DNA of 64,000 bases from Candidatus Dechloromonas phosphorivorans (GTDB lineage: Bacteria > Pseudomonadota > Gammaproteobacteria > Burkholderiales > Rhodocyclaceae), in contig JADJMS010000015.1 in NCBI GenBank assembly GCA_016709495.1, forward strand, positions 1-64,000. Reading direction: 5' to 3'. The notes below the pieces were generated by a model. The model saw only the letters and a program-made list of their open reading frames with translations. It did not search any database and had not been told where the DNA came from. Below, in pieces: positions 1 to 8,411 of this stretch (positions are counted from its first letter, which is position 1; each line of letters starts with the position of its first letter). The position numbers and the translations under genes are program-made.

Positions 1-153
1 GCTGGAAACGATGACATGGCGGGTCGACTTGCGGAAGTGAAAGAGTGTCTGGACAAGTACAAGTCCAAGGACAAAAGCCGAAATGTAAAAGTTGAGATCG
101 CTGTTCATTTTTTTATCCATCTGATTGGGGTTGAGGCGAGTGGTAATGTATGA
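1..153 (+). CDS. 3' end of an unidentified gene (partial)
   Basis: The first frame is open from the window edge to a TGA at 151-153 and gives about 50 residues, with a Lys/Asp-rich stretch (CLDKYKSKDKSRN) and a hydrophobic end. The other two forward frames close within 40 bases. I do not recognise a family. It could be the tail of a small hypothetical protein, or chance, because only 50 codons are visible. Confidence 0.3.
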   Translation, partial: AGNDDMAGRLAEVKECLDKYKSKDKSRNVKVEIAVHFFIHLIGVEASGNV

Positions 154-214
154 AAAATGCTGCGCCGCAACAAGCGATGATTTGTCAGTCGATACGTGAG
201 AAAATCTCAGTCAT

Positions 215-1174
215 ATGCCTTTCCGACTCCCCCCGCTAAATGCCTTACGTGCTTTTGAAGCCGCTGCCCGCCACTTGAGTTTCAAAATGGCCGGTGAGGA
301 GCTTTCGGTCACGCCAACAGCAATCAGTCACCAGATTCGCAGCCTTGAGACTTATCTCGGCTTTCCCTTGTTCCACCGGCTGACGCGTGCCATTGAGCTC
401 AGCGCTAGAGGCCGAGCCATGCTGCCCAAAGTACGGGAAGGTCTGGATGCGTTTGCGGCAGCTATTGAAAACACACGTGGCCATGATGAAGGCGGGCGCC
501 TGCTGGTTTCGTCAGCACCGACTTTCCTGTCGCGCTGGCTGATTCGGCATTTGCCGGGTTTTACCGCGCGCCATCCGGAAATTCAGCTGCACATGACGGC
601 TTCCCTGGCCATGATCGATCTGCCAGACGCGGCGGGCGCTGCAGCAATCGAAGAAATCAGTTCAGTTAAAGAGTCCGAGGTGTTCATTCGCTTTGGCCGT
701 GGCAGCTATCCTGGTTGCCGGGTCGAACGGCTGTTTTCACCAGTCTATACAGCGGTTTGCAGCCCGCGTTTGTTGTCCGGTACGCAGCCGCTGAAAGTGC
801 CGGCAGATTTGGCGCATCACGCACTATTGCACGACGACACCATGCCGGAGTTGATGGTTCGACCGACCTGGGCGGAGTGGCTTGAGCTGGCAGGGGTCAA
901 GGATATCGACAGCAATGCCGGGATGCACTTTAGCGATTCAGGGCTGGTTTTGTCGGCAGCCATTGATGGCGTTGGTGTGGCGCTGGCTTCCAGACCTTTA
1001 ATCGAGGCCGAAGTGGCGGCTGGGCGATTGGTGGATTTGTTCGATATCGTGATCCGCCGGCCGCAGGCCTATTTTCTGGTGATTCCCGAGGCAGTTTCAT
1101 CCGACCCGGTGGTGCGCGCTTTTCGCGATTGGCTGCTGGACGAAGCGGGCCGGATGGCTGAGTCAAGCGCCTGA
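215..1174 (+). CDS. LysR-family transcriptional regulator, GcvA-like
   Basis: A 319-residue LysR-type regulator. The N-terminal winged helix-turn-helix reads LNALRAFEAAARHLSFKMAG followed by ELSVTPTAISHQI, the form typical of the GcvA/AmpR branch. The rest (about residues 90-305) is the periplasmic-binding-like effector domain. No clear Shine-Dalgarno precedes the ATG. It converges on plsY with only six bases between the stops, so its target is not obvious from the neighbours. The gene it regulates may lie left of the window. Confidence 0.85.
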   Translation: MPFRLPPLNALRAFEAAARHLSFKMAGEELSVTPTAISHQIRSLETYLGFPLFHRLTRAIELSARGRAMLPKVREGLDAFAAAIENTRGHDEGGRLLVSSAPTFLSRWLIRHLPGFTARHPEIQLHMTASLAMIDLPDAAGAAAIEEISSVKESEVFIRFGRGSYPGCRVERLFSPVYTAVCSPRLLSGTQPLKVPADLAHHALLHDDTMPELMVRPTWAEWLELAGVKDIDSNAGMHFSDSGLVLSAAIDGVGVALASRPLIEAEVAAGRLVDLFDIVIRRPQAYFLVIPEAVSSDPVVRAFRDWLLDEAGRMAESSA

Positions 1175-1180
1175 AAGCGG

Positions 1181-1775
1181 CTATTTTTTCTTGCCGCCGA
1201 TCTTTGATTCTTTTCCCGCCAACAGGCGTTGAATGTTTTCCCAATGCTTGCCGATCAGCGCCATGGCAATGATGCCGACAACTAGCGTACGGCCATCGCC
1301 GCCGTGCATCAACACCTGATAGAGCGGTGCGGTTGCGGCAGCAAGAACGGCTGCGAGTGAGGAATAGCGGGAGACGTAAGCAACAAAAAGCCAGGTGCCG
1401 GCGACGGCAAGTCCAAGGAAGGGGTCGAAGGCAAGCAAAACACCAGCGGCAGTACCGTACACCTTTGCCGCCTTTGAATTTGAGGAAAATCGGGTAGAGG
1501 TGGCCGATGAAAACAGCCAGAGCAACCAGGCCGATCTGGGTTACGGAAAGCCCAATTTGCTGCGCGATAATGACGGCAACAGCGCCTTTGGCGGCATCAC
1601 CGATCAGGGTAAATAAAGCGGCTTTTTTGTTGCCACTGCGCAGGACATTGGTCGCGCCGGGGTTGCCCGAGCCGTAAGTCCGAGGATCAGCCAGCCCGAA
1701 CAGTTTCGATGAGATCATCGCAAAGGGAACGGAGCCAAGCAGGTAGGCGGCAACAATGGCGAGGGCGGTTTGCAT
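1181..1775 (-). CDS. plsY: Acyl-phosphate glycerol-3-phosphate acyltransferase PlsY (frameshifted)
   Basis: PlsY is the inner-membrane enzyme that moves an acyl group from acyl-phosphate to glycerol-3-phosphate, the first step of phospholipid synthesis. The N-terminal frame shows LLGSVPFAM, the GSGNPGATNVLR signature and FKGGKGV, all diagnostic. After GGKGV the frame breaks near 1458 and continues one frame over as GTAAGVLLAFDPFLGLAVAGTW to the stop at 1181. Bridging one extra base gives about 197 residues, the normal length. PlsY is usually essential, so an assembly insertion is more likely than inactivation. It diverges from folB, a common betaproteobacterial pairing. Confidence 0.88.
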
Positions 1776-1840
1776 GGGGCTTTAAGTCGCTGAGGTACAA
1801 TCGCGGCGAATTTTACACTGCCAAGGCATCCTGACCCGGT

Positions 1841-2197
1841 ATGGACATCATTTTCATCGAAGAACTGCGTGCAGAGACGTGGATAGGCATCTATCCGCGT
1901 GAAAAGGCCATGCCGCAGACGGTCGAAATTTCTTTGCAAATTGGCGTGTCGACCGTAACAGCCGGGGCCAGTGATGATATTCGCGACACCGTCGATTACT
2001 CATTGGTGGTTGAACGCTTGCGTGCTGATCTGGCGACCAGCCATTTCAATCTGCTGGAAGCGCTGGCCGAGCATGTGGCAAGTTATCTGCTCGAAACCTT
2101 TGCCGTGCACTGGGTGCGCGTTTCGGTAGCCAAGCTGGGCATGATGCCTGGCGTCAAGCGTGTCGGGATTATTATCGAACGCTCGGTGACGTCCTAG
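1841..2197 (+). CDS. folB: Dihydroneopterin aldolase FolB
   Basis: The 118-residue product matches the small cytosolic enzyme of folate synthesis that converts 7,8-dihydroneopterin to 6-hydroxymethyl-dihydropterin and glycolaldehyde. The N-terminus (IIFIEELRAETWIGIYPREK) and the C-terminal AKLGMMPGVKRVGI segment, which carries the catalytic Lys, are typical. DTVDYSLV in the middle is also characteristic. Length is normal. Diverging from plsY, with about 65 bases between starts, suggests a shared promoter region. A near copy of the dispersed 12-mer (1948-1959) lies inside the gene. Confidence 0.93.
   Translation: MDIIFIEELRAETWIGIYPREKAMPQTVEISLQIGVSTVTAGASDDIRDTVDYSLVVERLRADLATSHFNLLEALAEHVASYLLETFAVHWVRVSVAKLGMMPGVKRVGIIIERSVTS
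1948..1959 (-). repeat. Dispersed uptake-sequence-like 12-mer, one mismatch
   Basis: On the minus strand the core reads GTTACGGTCGAC, one change from the consensus GTTACGGTCAAC. It is followed by A/T patches (CCAATTTG, then AAAGAAATTT) at the same distances as in other copies. It lies inside folB. Confidence 0.6.
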
Positions 2198-2216
2198 AAA
2201 AGCCTGGAAAGCGTTT

Positions 2217-2268
2217 CCTCGCATCCCTCGGTGCGAGGGAGCGAGGACGAATCTAAAAGCGCTTTTTT
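2217..2268. terminator. Convergent intrinsic terminator region
   Basis: A 13-bp stem with one bulged A (arms CCTCGC-TCCCTCG and CGAGGGA-GCGAGG, 3-base loop, 2217-2246) is followed by a second self-complementary block AAAAGCGCTTTT at 2255-2266 that runs into extra T residues. It sits between the convergent folB and CBS-protein genes and could end transcription from both sides. Confidence 0.7.
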
Positions 2269-2298
2269 GTGATCGAGAAAACCAGGTTGGCGAGCGAT

Positions 2299-2739
2299 TT
2301 AGAGTATTTCCGTGATCTGCTCACGGCGTGAAAGCTCGCTGCCGAAATTAAATATTTCCAGCCCCAGCGCATCAGCCGCCGAAACTACACCAATCGGGCG
2401 GCCATCCGGTGCAATGACCGGCATATGACGGAAACCACCCTCATGCATCAGGTGGAGTGCGTGACCGAAGGGTTTGTCAGGCCCGATTGCGGTCGGGTTA
2501 GGTGTCATGATGGCTTCCACCGGCGTGGTCAATGGATCAAGCCCTGCAACGAGTACTTTGAACGCCAGATCACGCTCGGTACAGATGCCGATCAGACGTC
2601 CATCAATCGGGGAAATTACTAGGGTGGCGCCGACATGCATTGCCTGCATGTGGGTGGCCACAGCCTTTACGCTTTTCTCTGGTGTGCTGGTGAGGAAATT
2701 GCGGTTCTGTATCACCTTGATGATGGCGCGACTTGGCAT
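2299..2739 (-). CDS. Tandem CBS-domain protein
   Basis: A cytosolic protein of about 146 residues made of two CBS domains (roughly residues 10-70 and 78-140), with DGRLIGICTERDL in the first and GGFRHMPVI plus GRPIGVVSAADAL in the second. Such stand-alone Bateman modules bind adenosyl nucleotides and often respond to energy state; the partner here is unknown. I chose the ATG at 2739 because AAGGAGA lies seven bases upstream; an upstream in-frame ATG at 2790 has no ribosome site. Confidence 0.85.
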   Translation of the reverse strand: MPSRAIIKVIQNRNFLTSTPEKSVKAVATHMQAMHVGATLVISPIDGRLIGICTERDLAFKVLVAGLDPLTTPVEAIMTPNPTAIGPDKPFGHALHLMHEGGFRHMPVIAPDGRPIGVVSAADALGLEIFNFGSELSRREQITEIL

Positions 2740-2877
2740 GATTGTCTCCTTGTGGTTGTGGGTGCATTTCTCTGACTGCACCATGCACAAGAAAGTTTGT
2801 TACCGATGGTAACGATGTTTGACCGTCTTTTTCCAGAAATCAGTGGGTGACTTTTCCCTGGCGCCTGACGGTTCATG

Positions 2878-3369
2878 TCAGCCTTTCAACGCGGCTTCGA
2901 CTACCTTGGGGTTTAGTGATCTAAGGATGTCATGCGGATGGACGCCGACGAGAAAGCCGCGCCTACCGCCATTGATGTAAATCAGGGCTAAATCAAGGAT
3001 GGTTTTTTCCAGATAAATTGGCATCACTTTTTTCGTGCCAAACGGGCTGGTGCCACCGACCAGATAACCAGTGTGTCGGTTGGCGACTTCCGGCTTGCAG
3101 GGTTCAACTTTCTTACAGCCTATCTGGCGCGCCAGTTCCTTGGTTGAAACCTTGCAATTGCCGTGCATCAGGACGATCAGCGGCTTGGCGTTTTCATCCT
3201 CAAAGACCAGGGTTTTTACAACCGCATGTTCGTCAACATTCAGTTCGCGGGCAGAAACGCGGGTGCCGCCGTGCTCTTCGTAATTGTAGAGATGGCTGGA
3301 AAAAGCGATTTTGTGCGACTTGAGAAACTTGGTCGCCTGAGTTTCAGGGGCGTGGTCAGTTTTGATCAT
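2878..3369 (-). CDS. ybaK: Cys-tRNA(Pro) deacylase YbaK/EbsC
   Basis: A 163-residue YbaK/ProX-type editing protein that hydrolyses cysteine mis-attached to tRNA(Pro) in trans. It shows the conserved Lys in AVVKTLVFED and the GYLVGGTSPFGTKKVMP stretch characteristic of YbaK. Length is normal. It is downstream of xerD on the same strand with nine bases between them, so the two are probably co-transcribed, although the functions are unrelated. Confidence 0.92.
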   Translation of the reverse strand: MIKTDHAPETQATKFLKSHKIAFSSHLYNYEEHGGTRVSARELNVDEHAVVKTLVFEDENAKPLIVLMHGNCKVSTKELARQIGCKKVEPCKPEVANRHTGYLVGGTSPFGTKKVMPIYLEKTILDLALIYINGGRRGFLVGVHPHDILRSLNPKVVEAALKG

Positions 3370-3378
3370 GGCCGTATT

Positions 3379-4287
3379 TTATCCGCGTGGATGGTGCATG
3401 GCGTGCAGCTTTTTCAGCCTTTCGCGGGCGACGTGGGTGTAGATCTGCGTGGTCGAAATGTCGGCATGGCCGAGCAACAGTTGCACTACGCGCAGATCGG
3501 CGCCATGGTTGAGCAGGTGGGTGGCGAAGGCGTGGCGCATGACGTGTGGCGAGAGCTTGGCAGTGTCGATGCCGGCTTGCAGGGCATAGCGTTTGATCAG
3601 TTGCCAGAAGGCTTGCCGGGTCATTGCGCCTCCGCGTGCCGTGACGAACATGTCTTCACTCTGCTGGCCCTTGATGATCTCCGGGCGCGCTTCGTTGAGG
3701 TAGCGGGTGAGCCAGTCGATGGCTTGCTCACCGAGCGGCACCAGTCTTTCCTTGCTGCCTTTGCCAATTACACGTACGACGCCTTCGTTGAAGCCGATTT
3801 CGTGGATTTTCAGATTGACCAGCTCAGTCACCCGCAGGCCACTGGCGTAGAGCGTTTCGAGCATGGCTCGGTCGCGCAGGCCGAGCGGGGTGTCGAGATT
3901 CGGGGCGTTGAGCAGGGCATCGACCTGCTTTTCAGACATGACTTTGGGCAGGCGCGAAGGGCGTGCCGGGTTGGCGAGTTTGAGGGTTGGGTCGATGAAA
4001 ATGCGCCCACGCCCGAGTTGCCAGCGATAGAAGCGGCGTAACGTTGATAGATAGCGCGATTGTGAACTGGCGCGAGTCTGCCGCGAAAGGTGGGCGATGA
4101 AGGCGGTCAGTGTTGTTGCGCGAATGTCGAGTAGCGGCTCGCCGGCATTGTTGGCCAGCCATAGCGAGAGGCGGCCGAGGTCAGAGCGATAGCTGTCCAG
4201 AGTCGCCTTGGCTAACCCGTCTTCCAGCCAGAGGGCATCGCAGAAGTTGTCGACTTCTGCGAGGTCAGCCGTTGATGCTGCCTTCAT
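3379..4287 (-). CDS. xerD: Site-specific tyrosine recombinase XerD
   Basis: A 302-residue tyrosine recombinase with the SAM-like DNA-binding domain (residues 1-100) and a catalytic domain holding the expected residues: Arg in YASGLRVTEL, Lys in GKGSKERLV, HVMRHAF, and the nucleophile Tyr in STTQIYTHV. This is XerD, which with XerC resolves chromosome dimers at dif during division. Its start overlaps the 3' end of ogt by 23 bases. Confidence 0.94.
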   Translation of the reverse strand: MKAASTADLAEVDNFCDALWLEDGLAKATLDSYRSDLGRLSLWLANNAGEPLLDIRATTLTAFIAHLSRQTRASSQSRYLSTLRRFYRWQLGRGRIFIDPTLKLANPARPSRLPKVMSEKQVDALLNAPNLDTPLGLRDRAMLETLYASGLRVTELVNLKIHEIGFNEGVVRVIGKGSKERLVPLGEQAIDWLTRYLNEARPEIIKGQQSEDMFVTARGGAMTRQAFWQLIKRYALQAGIDTAKLSPHVMRHAFATHLLNHGADLRVVQLLLGHADISTTQIYTHVARERLKKLHAMHHPRG

Positions 4288-4744
4288 GCTTCAATAGCCA
4301 GCGTTTGACCTCAAGCAAAAAACCGCCGCGCTCACGGGCGAAGCCGCCCAGACCACCGCCGCTGGCAATAACGCGGTGACAAGGCACAACAACCGGGAAA
4401 GGGTTGGCGCCACAGGCTTGGCCGACGGCGCGCGGGGCATTATTGAGTGTTTTGGCGAGTTGACCGTAACTGTTGGTTTCACCCGATGGAATAGCAGCAA
4501 TCCGAGACCAGACGCGGCGCTGGAAAGCGGTACCTGACGGGCGCAAGGGCAAGCCAAATTCAAACGAGGGATTAAGCAGGTAGGCCTGTAACTGGCGCAC
4601 CGCTTCGCCTGCCAAGGAAGTATTGGCAGGTTGGCCGGCTTGTGGTTCAAGGAAGTCGATGCGCGTGATCTCGTCGTCGTTGCATTGCACACCCAGCGAA
4701 AAGCCGGGGGCGCTGATGATGGCGTTGTAGGCAGTGTCGGGCAT
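4265..4744 (-). CDS. ogt: Methylated-DNA-[protein]-cysteine S-methyltransferase
   Basis: A suicide repair protein that takes the methyl group from O6-methylguanine onto its own Cys. The C-terminal domain has the helix-turn-helix region GETNSYGQLAKTL and the active-site PCHRVIASGGGLGGFA. I start at the ATG at 4744 (MPDTAYNA), which has GGAG seven bases upstream; an in-frame ATG 12 bases earlier lacks one. The coding region contains an exact copy of the dispersed 12-mer at 4459-4470. Confidence 0.92.
   Translation of the reverse strand: MPDTAYNAIISAPGFSLGVQCNDDEITRIDFLEPQAGQPANTSLAGEAVRQLQAYLLNPSFEFGLPLRPSGTAFQRRVWSRIAAIPSGETNSYGQLAKTLNNAPRAVGQACGANPFPVVVPCHRVIASGGGLGGFARERGGFLLEVKRWLLKHEGSING
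4459..4470 (-). repeat. Dispersed uptake-sequence-like 12-mer, exact
   Basis: Exact GTTACGGTCAAC on the minus strand, inside ogt. It is followed by CCAAAACACTC and AATAATG, giving two A/T patches about 10 bases apart. Confidence 0.75.
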
Positions 4745-4885
4745 GAGTGACTCCATAGGGTAAGACTGTGTTTATACCGCTCGGAGGATCAGGCGGTCAA
4801 AACCTTTTCGGGCCTGATCTTGCTTGGGTTTTAGAGGATAATCCTGCCTTCGAAAAAACAAGATGACGCATTTCGGAGAATGGAC

Positions 4886-5677
4886 ATGAAAAAACAGATT
4901 TCCTGGCTTGTCGCTGCGCTGGTAACGGGAGCGTTTCTGACTGCGTGCGGCAAACAAGAGGCAGCGCCAGCCGCTGCGAAACCGGTTGTTTTGGCAAAGA
5001 TTGTCGTTGGGCTGGATGATAATTTCCCGCCGATGGGCTTTCGGGATGCAAAAAACACGCTGGTCGGTTTTGACATCGATCTCGCCCGCGAGGCTGCAAA
5101 ACGTCTGGGCGCCGAAGTCGAGTTCAAACCGATCGACTGGAATGCCAAAGAGGCGGAACTGGGTGGCAAACGGGTTGATGTACTGTGGAATGGCTTGACG
5201 ATTACCGAGAAGCGCAAGGAACAGATAGCCTTCACCACGCCGTATCTGGAAAACCGCCAGATTATTGTTGTTACCGCGCAATCCGCAATTAAGGTCAAAG
5301 CCGATCTGGCCGGCAAGGTGGTTGGCCTCCAGGAAGGTAGCAGCGCAGTTGAAGCGGTTGAGAAGGATGCAGCTGGCAAGTCGATTAAGAGCTTGAAGAA
5401 ATTTGGTGACAACGTGACGGCGCTGATGGATCTGAGCACTGGCCGACTTGATGCGCTGGTGGTCGATGAGGTGGTTGGCCGCTACTACACGGCTAAGAAG
5501 CCGGGTGAATATAGCGTGCTGGATGAACATTTCGGGACCGAAGAATACGGTGTCGGCGTGCGCAAGGATGATCTCGAACTGCTCGGCAAGCTGCAAAAAG
5601 CCATGGATGAAATGAAGAAGGATGGTGCAGCAGCGCGTATCTCGACCCAGTGGTTTGGCAAGGATATCGTCAAGTAA
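4886..5677 (+). CDS. Amino-acid ABC transporter substrate-binding lipoprotein
   Basis: A family-3 periplasmic binding protein of about 263 residues. The N-terminus is a lipoprotein signal ending in the lipobox LTAC, so it should be anchored in a membrane. The mature part begins IVVGLDDNFPPMGFRD and continues VGFDIDLAREAAKRLG, the pattern of polar or cationic amino-acid binders. I prefer the ATG at 4886 because GGAG is seven bases upstream; the ATG at 4880 is too close. It heads an operon with the permease and ATPase that follow. Confidence 0.9.
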   Translation: MKKQISWLVAALVTGAFLTACGKQEAAPAAAKPVVLAKIVVGLDDNFPPMGFRDAKNTLVGFDIDLAREAAKRLGAEVEFKPIDWNAKEAELGGKRVDVLWNGLTITEKRKEQIAFTTPYLENRQIIVVTAQSAIKVKADLAGKVVGLQEGSSAVEAVEKDAAGKSIKSLKKFGDNVTALMDLSTGRLDALVVDEVVGRYYTAKKPGEYSVLDEHFGTEEYGVGVRKDDLELLGKLQKAMDEMKKDGAAARISTQWFGKDIVK

Positions 5678-5764
5678 GGCTACTTACGGCGGGGGCTTTT
5701 AATGGCTTTCCCCATTTCTTTGCAGGCATGACCGGGCACCAGGCCCGGCCACAGGGCTGGCAAC

Positions 5765-6418
5765 ATGAACTATGTAATTGAAATTCTCGGCCCCTTGCTG
5801 GAAGGCACGGCAGTCACGCTGCAGGTCTTCCTCATTACGCTGGTTCTGGCCGTGCCGCTCGGCCTCGGCCTGGCCCTGATCCGGGTCTCGCCCTTTCGTA
5901 TCGCAAGCGGCATCGTTAGTGGCTATATCTGGTTGATGCGCGGTACGCCGCTGATGTTGCAGATGCTATTTATCTACTTTGCTCTGCCTTTTGTACCGGT
6001 GATTGGCGTTCGTCTACCGGATTTTCCGGCAGCGATTGTCGCGTTTGTTCTGAATTACGCCGCCTACTTCGCCGAGATTTTCCGCTCCGGCATTCAATCG
6101 GTTGGCAAGGGGCAATACGAGGCATCGCGGGTGCTGGGGCTGAGCTACGGCCAGACTATGCGCCGCATCATCCTGCCGCAGGTCGTCAAACGTATTTTGC
6201 CGCCGATGAGCAACGAAACGATCACGCTGATCAAGGATACCTCACTGATCTATGTGCTGGCCATGAATGACCTGCTTCGCGCCGCGCGCGGCATTGTCCA
6301 GCGTGATTTCACGACCATGCCGTTTGTGGTTGCGGGGGCTTTTTATCTGATCATGACTCTGGTTTTGACCTGGGGTTTCCTCTATCTGGAAAAACGCTAT
6401 GCCGTCTATGACGAGTGA
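5765..6418 (+). CDS. Polar amino-acid ABC transporter permease (HisM/GlnP type)
   Basis: A 217-residue inner-membrane permease with about five transmembrane segments. It carries RGTPLMLQMLF in the first half and the cytoplasmic EAA loop YEASRVLGLSYGQTMRRIILPQ, which contacts the ATPase. A single permease gene suggests a homodimer. The start lies 87 bases after the binding-protein gene; the 3' end overlaps the ATPase gene by 20 bases, indicating translational coupling. Confidence 0.9.
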   Translation: MNYVIEILGPLLEGTAVTLQVFLITLVLAVPLGLGLALIRVSPFRIASGIVSGYIWLMRGTPLMLQMLFIYFALPFVPVIGVRLPDFPAAIVAFVLNYAAYFAEIFRSGIQSVGKGQYEASRVLGLSYGQTMRRIILPQVVKRILPPMSNETITLIKDTSLIYVLAMNDLLRAARGIVQRDFTTMPFVVAGAFYLIMTLVLTWGFLYLEKRYAVYDE

Positions 6419-7190
6419 TCTCGCCAGTCATCCCTCGATGCTTGAGGCACGTGACTTGCGCAAGCATTTTGGCGGCGTCGAAGTCCTCAAGGGCGTTTCG
6501 CTTGAGATCGCCAGGGGCGATGTGGTTGCCGTGATCGGCCCTTCCGGTTCGGGCAAGAGTACTTTTTTGCGCTGCCTCAATCACCTGGAGACGCTGGATG
6601 CCGGGCATCTGGTGGTCGAAGGTGAAACGCTGGCGAGCACCGATGCTGCCGGGATCTGCCGTTATGTACCGGAGCCGGATTTGCGTCGTATCTGCCGAAA
6701 AATGGGCATGGTTTTTCAGCAATTCAACCTTTTTCCGCATTTGACAGTGTTGCAAAACATCATTGAGGCACCGATAACGGTCAAGGGGCTGGCACGTGAT
6801 GCCGTCATTCCCCGAGCTGAGGAGTTGTTACGCAAGGTTGGCCTGCTCGACAAGCGTGACAGCTATCCCTCGCGGCTTTCTGGCGGTCAGAAACAACGCG
6901 TTGCGATTGCCCGTGCCCTGGCGATGGAGCCGGACATCATGTTGTTTGACGAACCCACTTCGGCCCTTGACCCGGAGCTGACCGGCGAAGTGCTGCGTAG
7001 CATGCGTCAGTTGGCGGAAGAACACATGACCATGCTGGTTGTTACCCACGAAATGAATTTTGCGCGGGATGTTTCCACCCATGTTGTGTTCATGGATCAG
7101 GGGCAAATTCTGGAAGCCAGACCGGCCGCAGAAATGTTCGCCAACCCAAGTCACCCAAGAACGCGATCCTTCCTCGAACACATGCTTTAG
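6399..7190 (+). CDS. Amino-acid ABC transporter ATP-binding protein (GlnQ family)
   Basis: A 263-residue ABC ATPase with Walker A GPSGSGKST, Q-loop VFQQFNLFPH, signature LSGGQKQRVAIARAL, Walker B IMLFDEPTSALDPE and switch His in VTHEMNFA. It powers the transporter encoded by the two genes upstream. A short insertion before the Q-loop (GICRYVPEPDLRRICRK) is common in this subfamily. Confidence 0.93.
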   Translation: MPSMTSDLASHPSMLEARDLRKHFGGVEVLKGVSLEIARGDVVAVIGPSGSGKSTFLRCLNHLETLDAGHLVVEGETLASTDAAGICRYVPEPDLRRICRKMGMVFQQFNLFPHLTVLQNIIEAPITVKGLARDAVIPRAEELLRKVGLLDKRDSYPSRLSGGQKQRVAIARALAMEPDIMLFDEPTSALDPELTGEVLRSMRQLAEEHMTMLVVTHEMNFARDVSTHVVFMDQGQILEARPAAEMFANPSHPRTRSFLEHML

Positions 7191-7225
7191 TCGTGGCCGC
7201 CAGTGGTTTATCATTTGCCGGGTAA

Positions 7226-8410
7226 ATGGGGGATGGTGTGAGCGACAATAAAGTGATGAAGGGCAGTGGCCTTGCGTTGGCCAGCGTGCAGTTTTTTTTC
7301 ACGCTGGGCTGGACGGTTTACGCCACATATCTGCCAGAACTGCTCAAGGGAGCGGGCATTGCGCTAACTTGGCTGCCCTGGTTGCTGATGGCCGATCAGT
7401 TGATTTTCGCCACGATGGATATTGCCTTCGGCGTGGTGGCCGACCGGGTGGCCGACGGCTATCGCAAACTGGCTCACCTGTTGCTGTGGCTGACCACCGT
7501 TTCCGCCGGTGCTTTCCTGTTGCTGCCGCTGTTGGCCAGCGTTTCTCCCGGTTTGCTGCTGGTGGTACTGATCATCTGGGTCATTTCGGCTTCGGTGGTA
7601 CGGGCACCGACTATGGTCTTATTGTCAAAACGAGCCAAGGCGGCACAGCAGGGGCGACTGGTTGCCAGCTACGCCTTTGGCATGGCGCTGGCCTCGGCGT
7701 TGTCGCCTTTCCTTGGCCTGTTGTTGAAAGGCGCTGATCCGCGTTTGCCATTCGCCATCTCGGCGCTAACTTTGTTGGCCGCTGTCTTTGTCTTGCTGCG
7801 CTTTTCTGGTAGTCAACCGGCTGAAACCGAAAGCGATGCGCCGCCACCGCAGCCCTTCAATACTTACCTGCCGCTATTGCTGGTCCTTGGTCTGGCCACC
7901 TTCGCCTTCCAGTTGCACGCCTTCGTCAATGCCGGCCCGCTTTATCTGGCGCATGTTGCCAAGGAGAGCCTGCCGTGGCTGATGCCTTTGCTCTGGCTGG
8001 GTTTTTCCGCTGCTTTGCTCGGCGTTGGGCGCCTGGTCAAACGCTTTGGCGCCTTGAGCGTCGCGGCGACGGGGCTTTTGCTGACGGCAATCGCCAGTTA
8101 TGCATCTGTTACGGTCAACACGCTGGAAGCCCTGATTTTTTTCCAGGTACTGGCCGGTGCCGGCTGGGCGCTGGCGTTCTCCGGATTGATGGAACGTGCT
8201 GCGGCGGATGGCACGCGCGGCGCCGAGGGCGTCTTCATGGGCAGTTTCTTTGCCATTACGGCGCTTGGCAGCTTTGCCCGCATCGGCTTTGCCACGCAAT
8301 ACCTGCCGGCGATGAAGGATATTCAATTCACGTTGCCGGCAGCATTGCTGCTTGCTGCCGGTGCGATTGCACTGGTCTACGCCCTGCGTATGCCGAATCG
8401 GGCGTGCTGA
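7226..8410 (+). CDS. Major facilitator superfamily transporter
   Basis: A 394-residue protein with about twelve hydrophobic segments in two halves joined by a hydrophilic loop (about residues 190-210). DRVADGYRKLAH after the second segment resembles the cytoplasmic MFS loop between helices 2 and 3. The substrate cannot be read from the sequence. A GTG at 7238 preceded by GGGGGATG is an alternative start four codons in. The gene holds an exact copy of the dispersed 12-mer at 8108-8119 and converges on the caspase-like gene. Confidence 0.8.
   Translation: MGDGVSDNKVMKGSGLALASVQFFFTLGWTVYATYLPELLKGAGIALTWLPWLLMADQLIFATMDIAFGVVADRVADGYRKLAHLLLWLTTVSAGAFLLLPLLASVSPGLLLVVLIIWVISASVVRAPTMVLLSKRAKAAQQGRLVASYAFGMALASALSPFLGLLLKGADPRLPFAISALTLLAAVFVLLRFSGSQPAETESDAPPPQPFNTYLPLLLVLGLATFAFQLHAFVNAGPLYLAHVAKESLPWLMPLLWLGFSAALLGVGRLVKRFGALSVAATGLLLTAIASYASVTVNTLEALIFFQVLAGAGWALAFSGLMERAAADGTRGAEGVFMGSFFAITALGSFARIGFATQYLPAMKDIQFTLPAALLLAAGAIALVYALRMPNRAC
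8108..8119 (+). repeat. Dispersed uptake-sequence-like 12-mer, exact
   Basis: Exact GTTACGGTCAAC inside the MFS gene, followed 16 bases later by a run of seven T residues. Confidence 0.75.
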
Positions 8411-8411
8411 C

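Noticed and set aside
4772..5596. A 274-codon open frame on the minus strand
   Set aside because: It is antisense to the binding-protein gene, which has a lipobox and family motifs.
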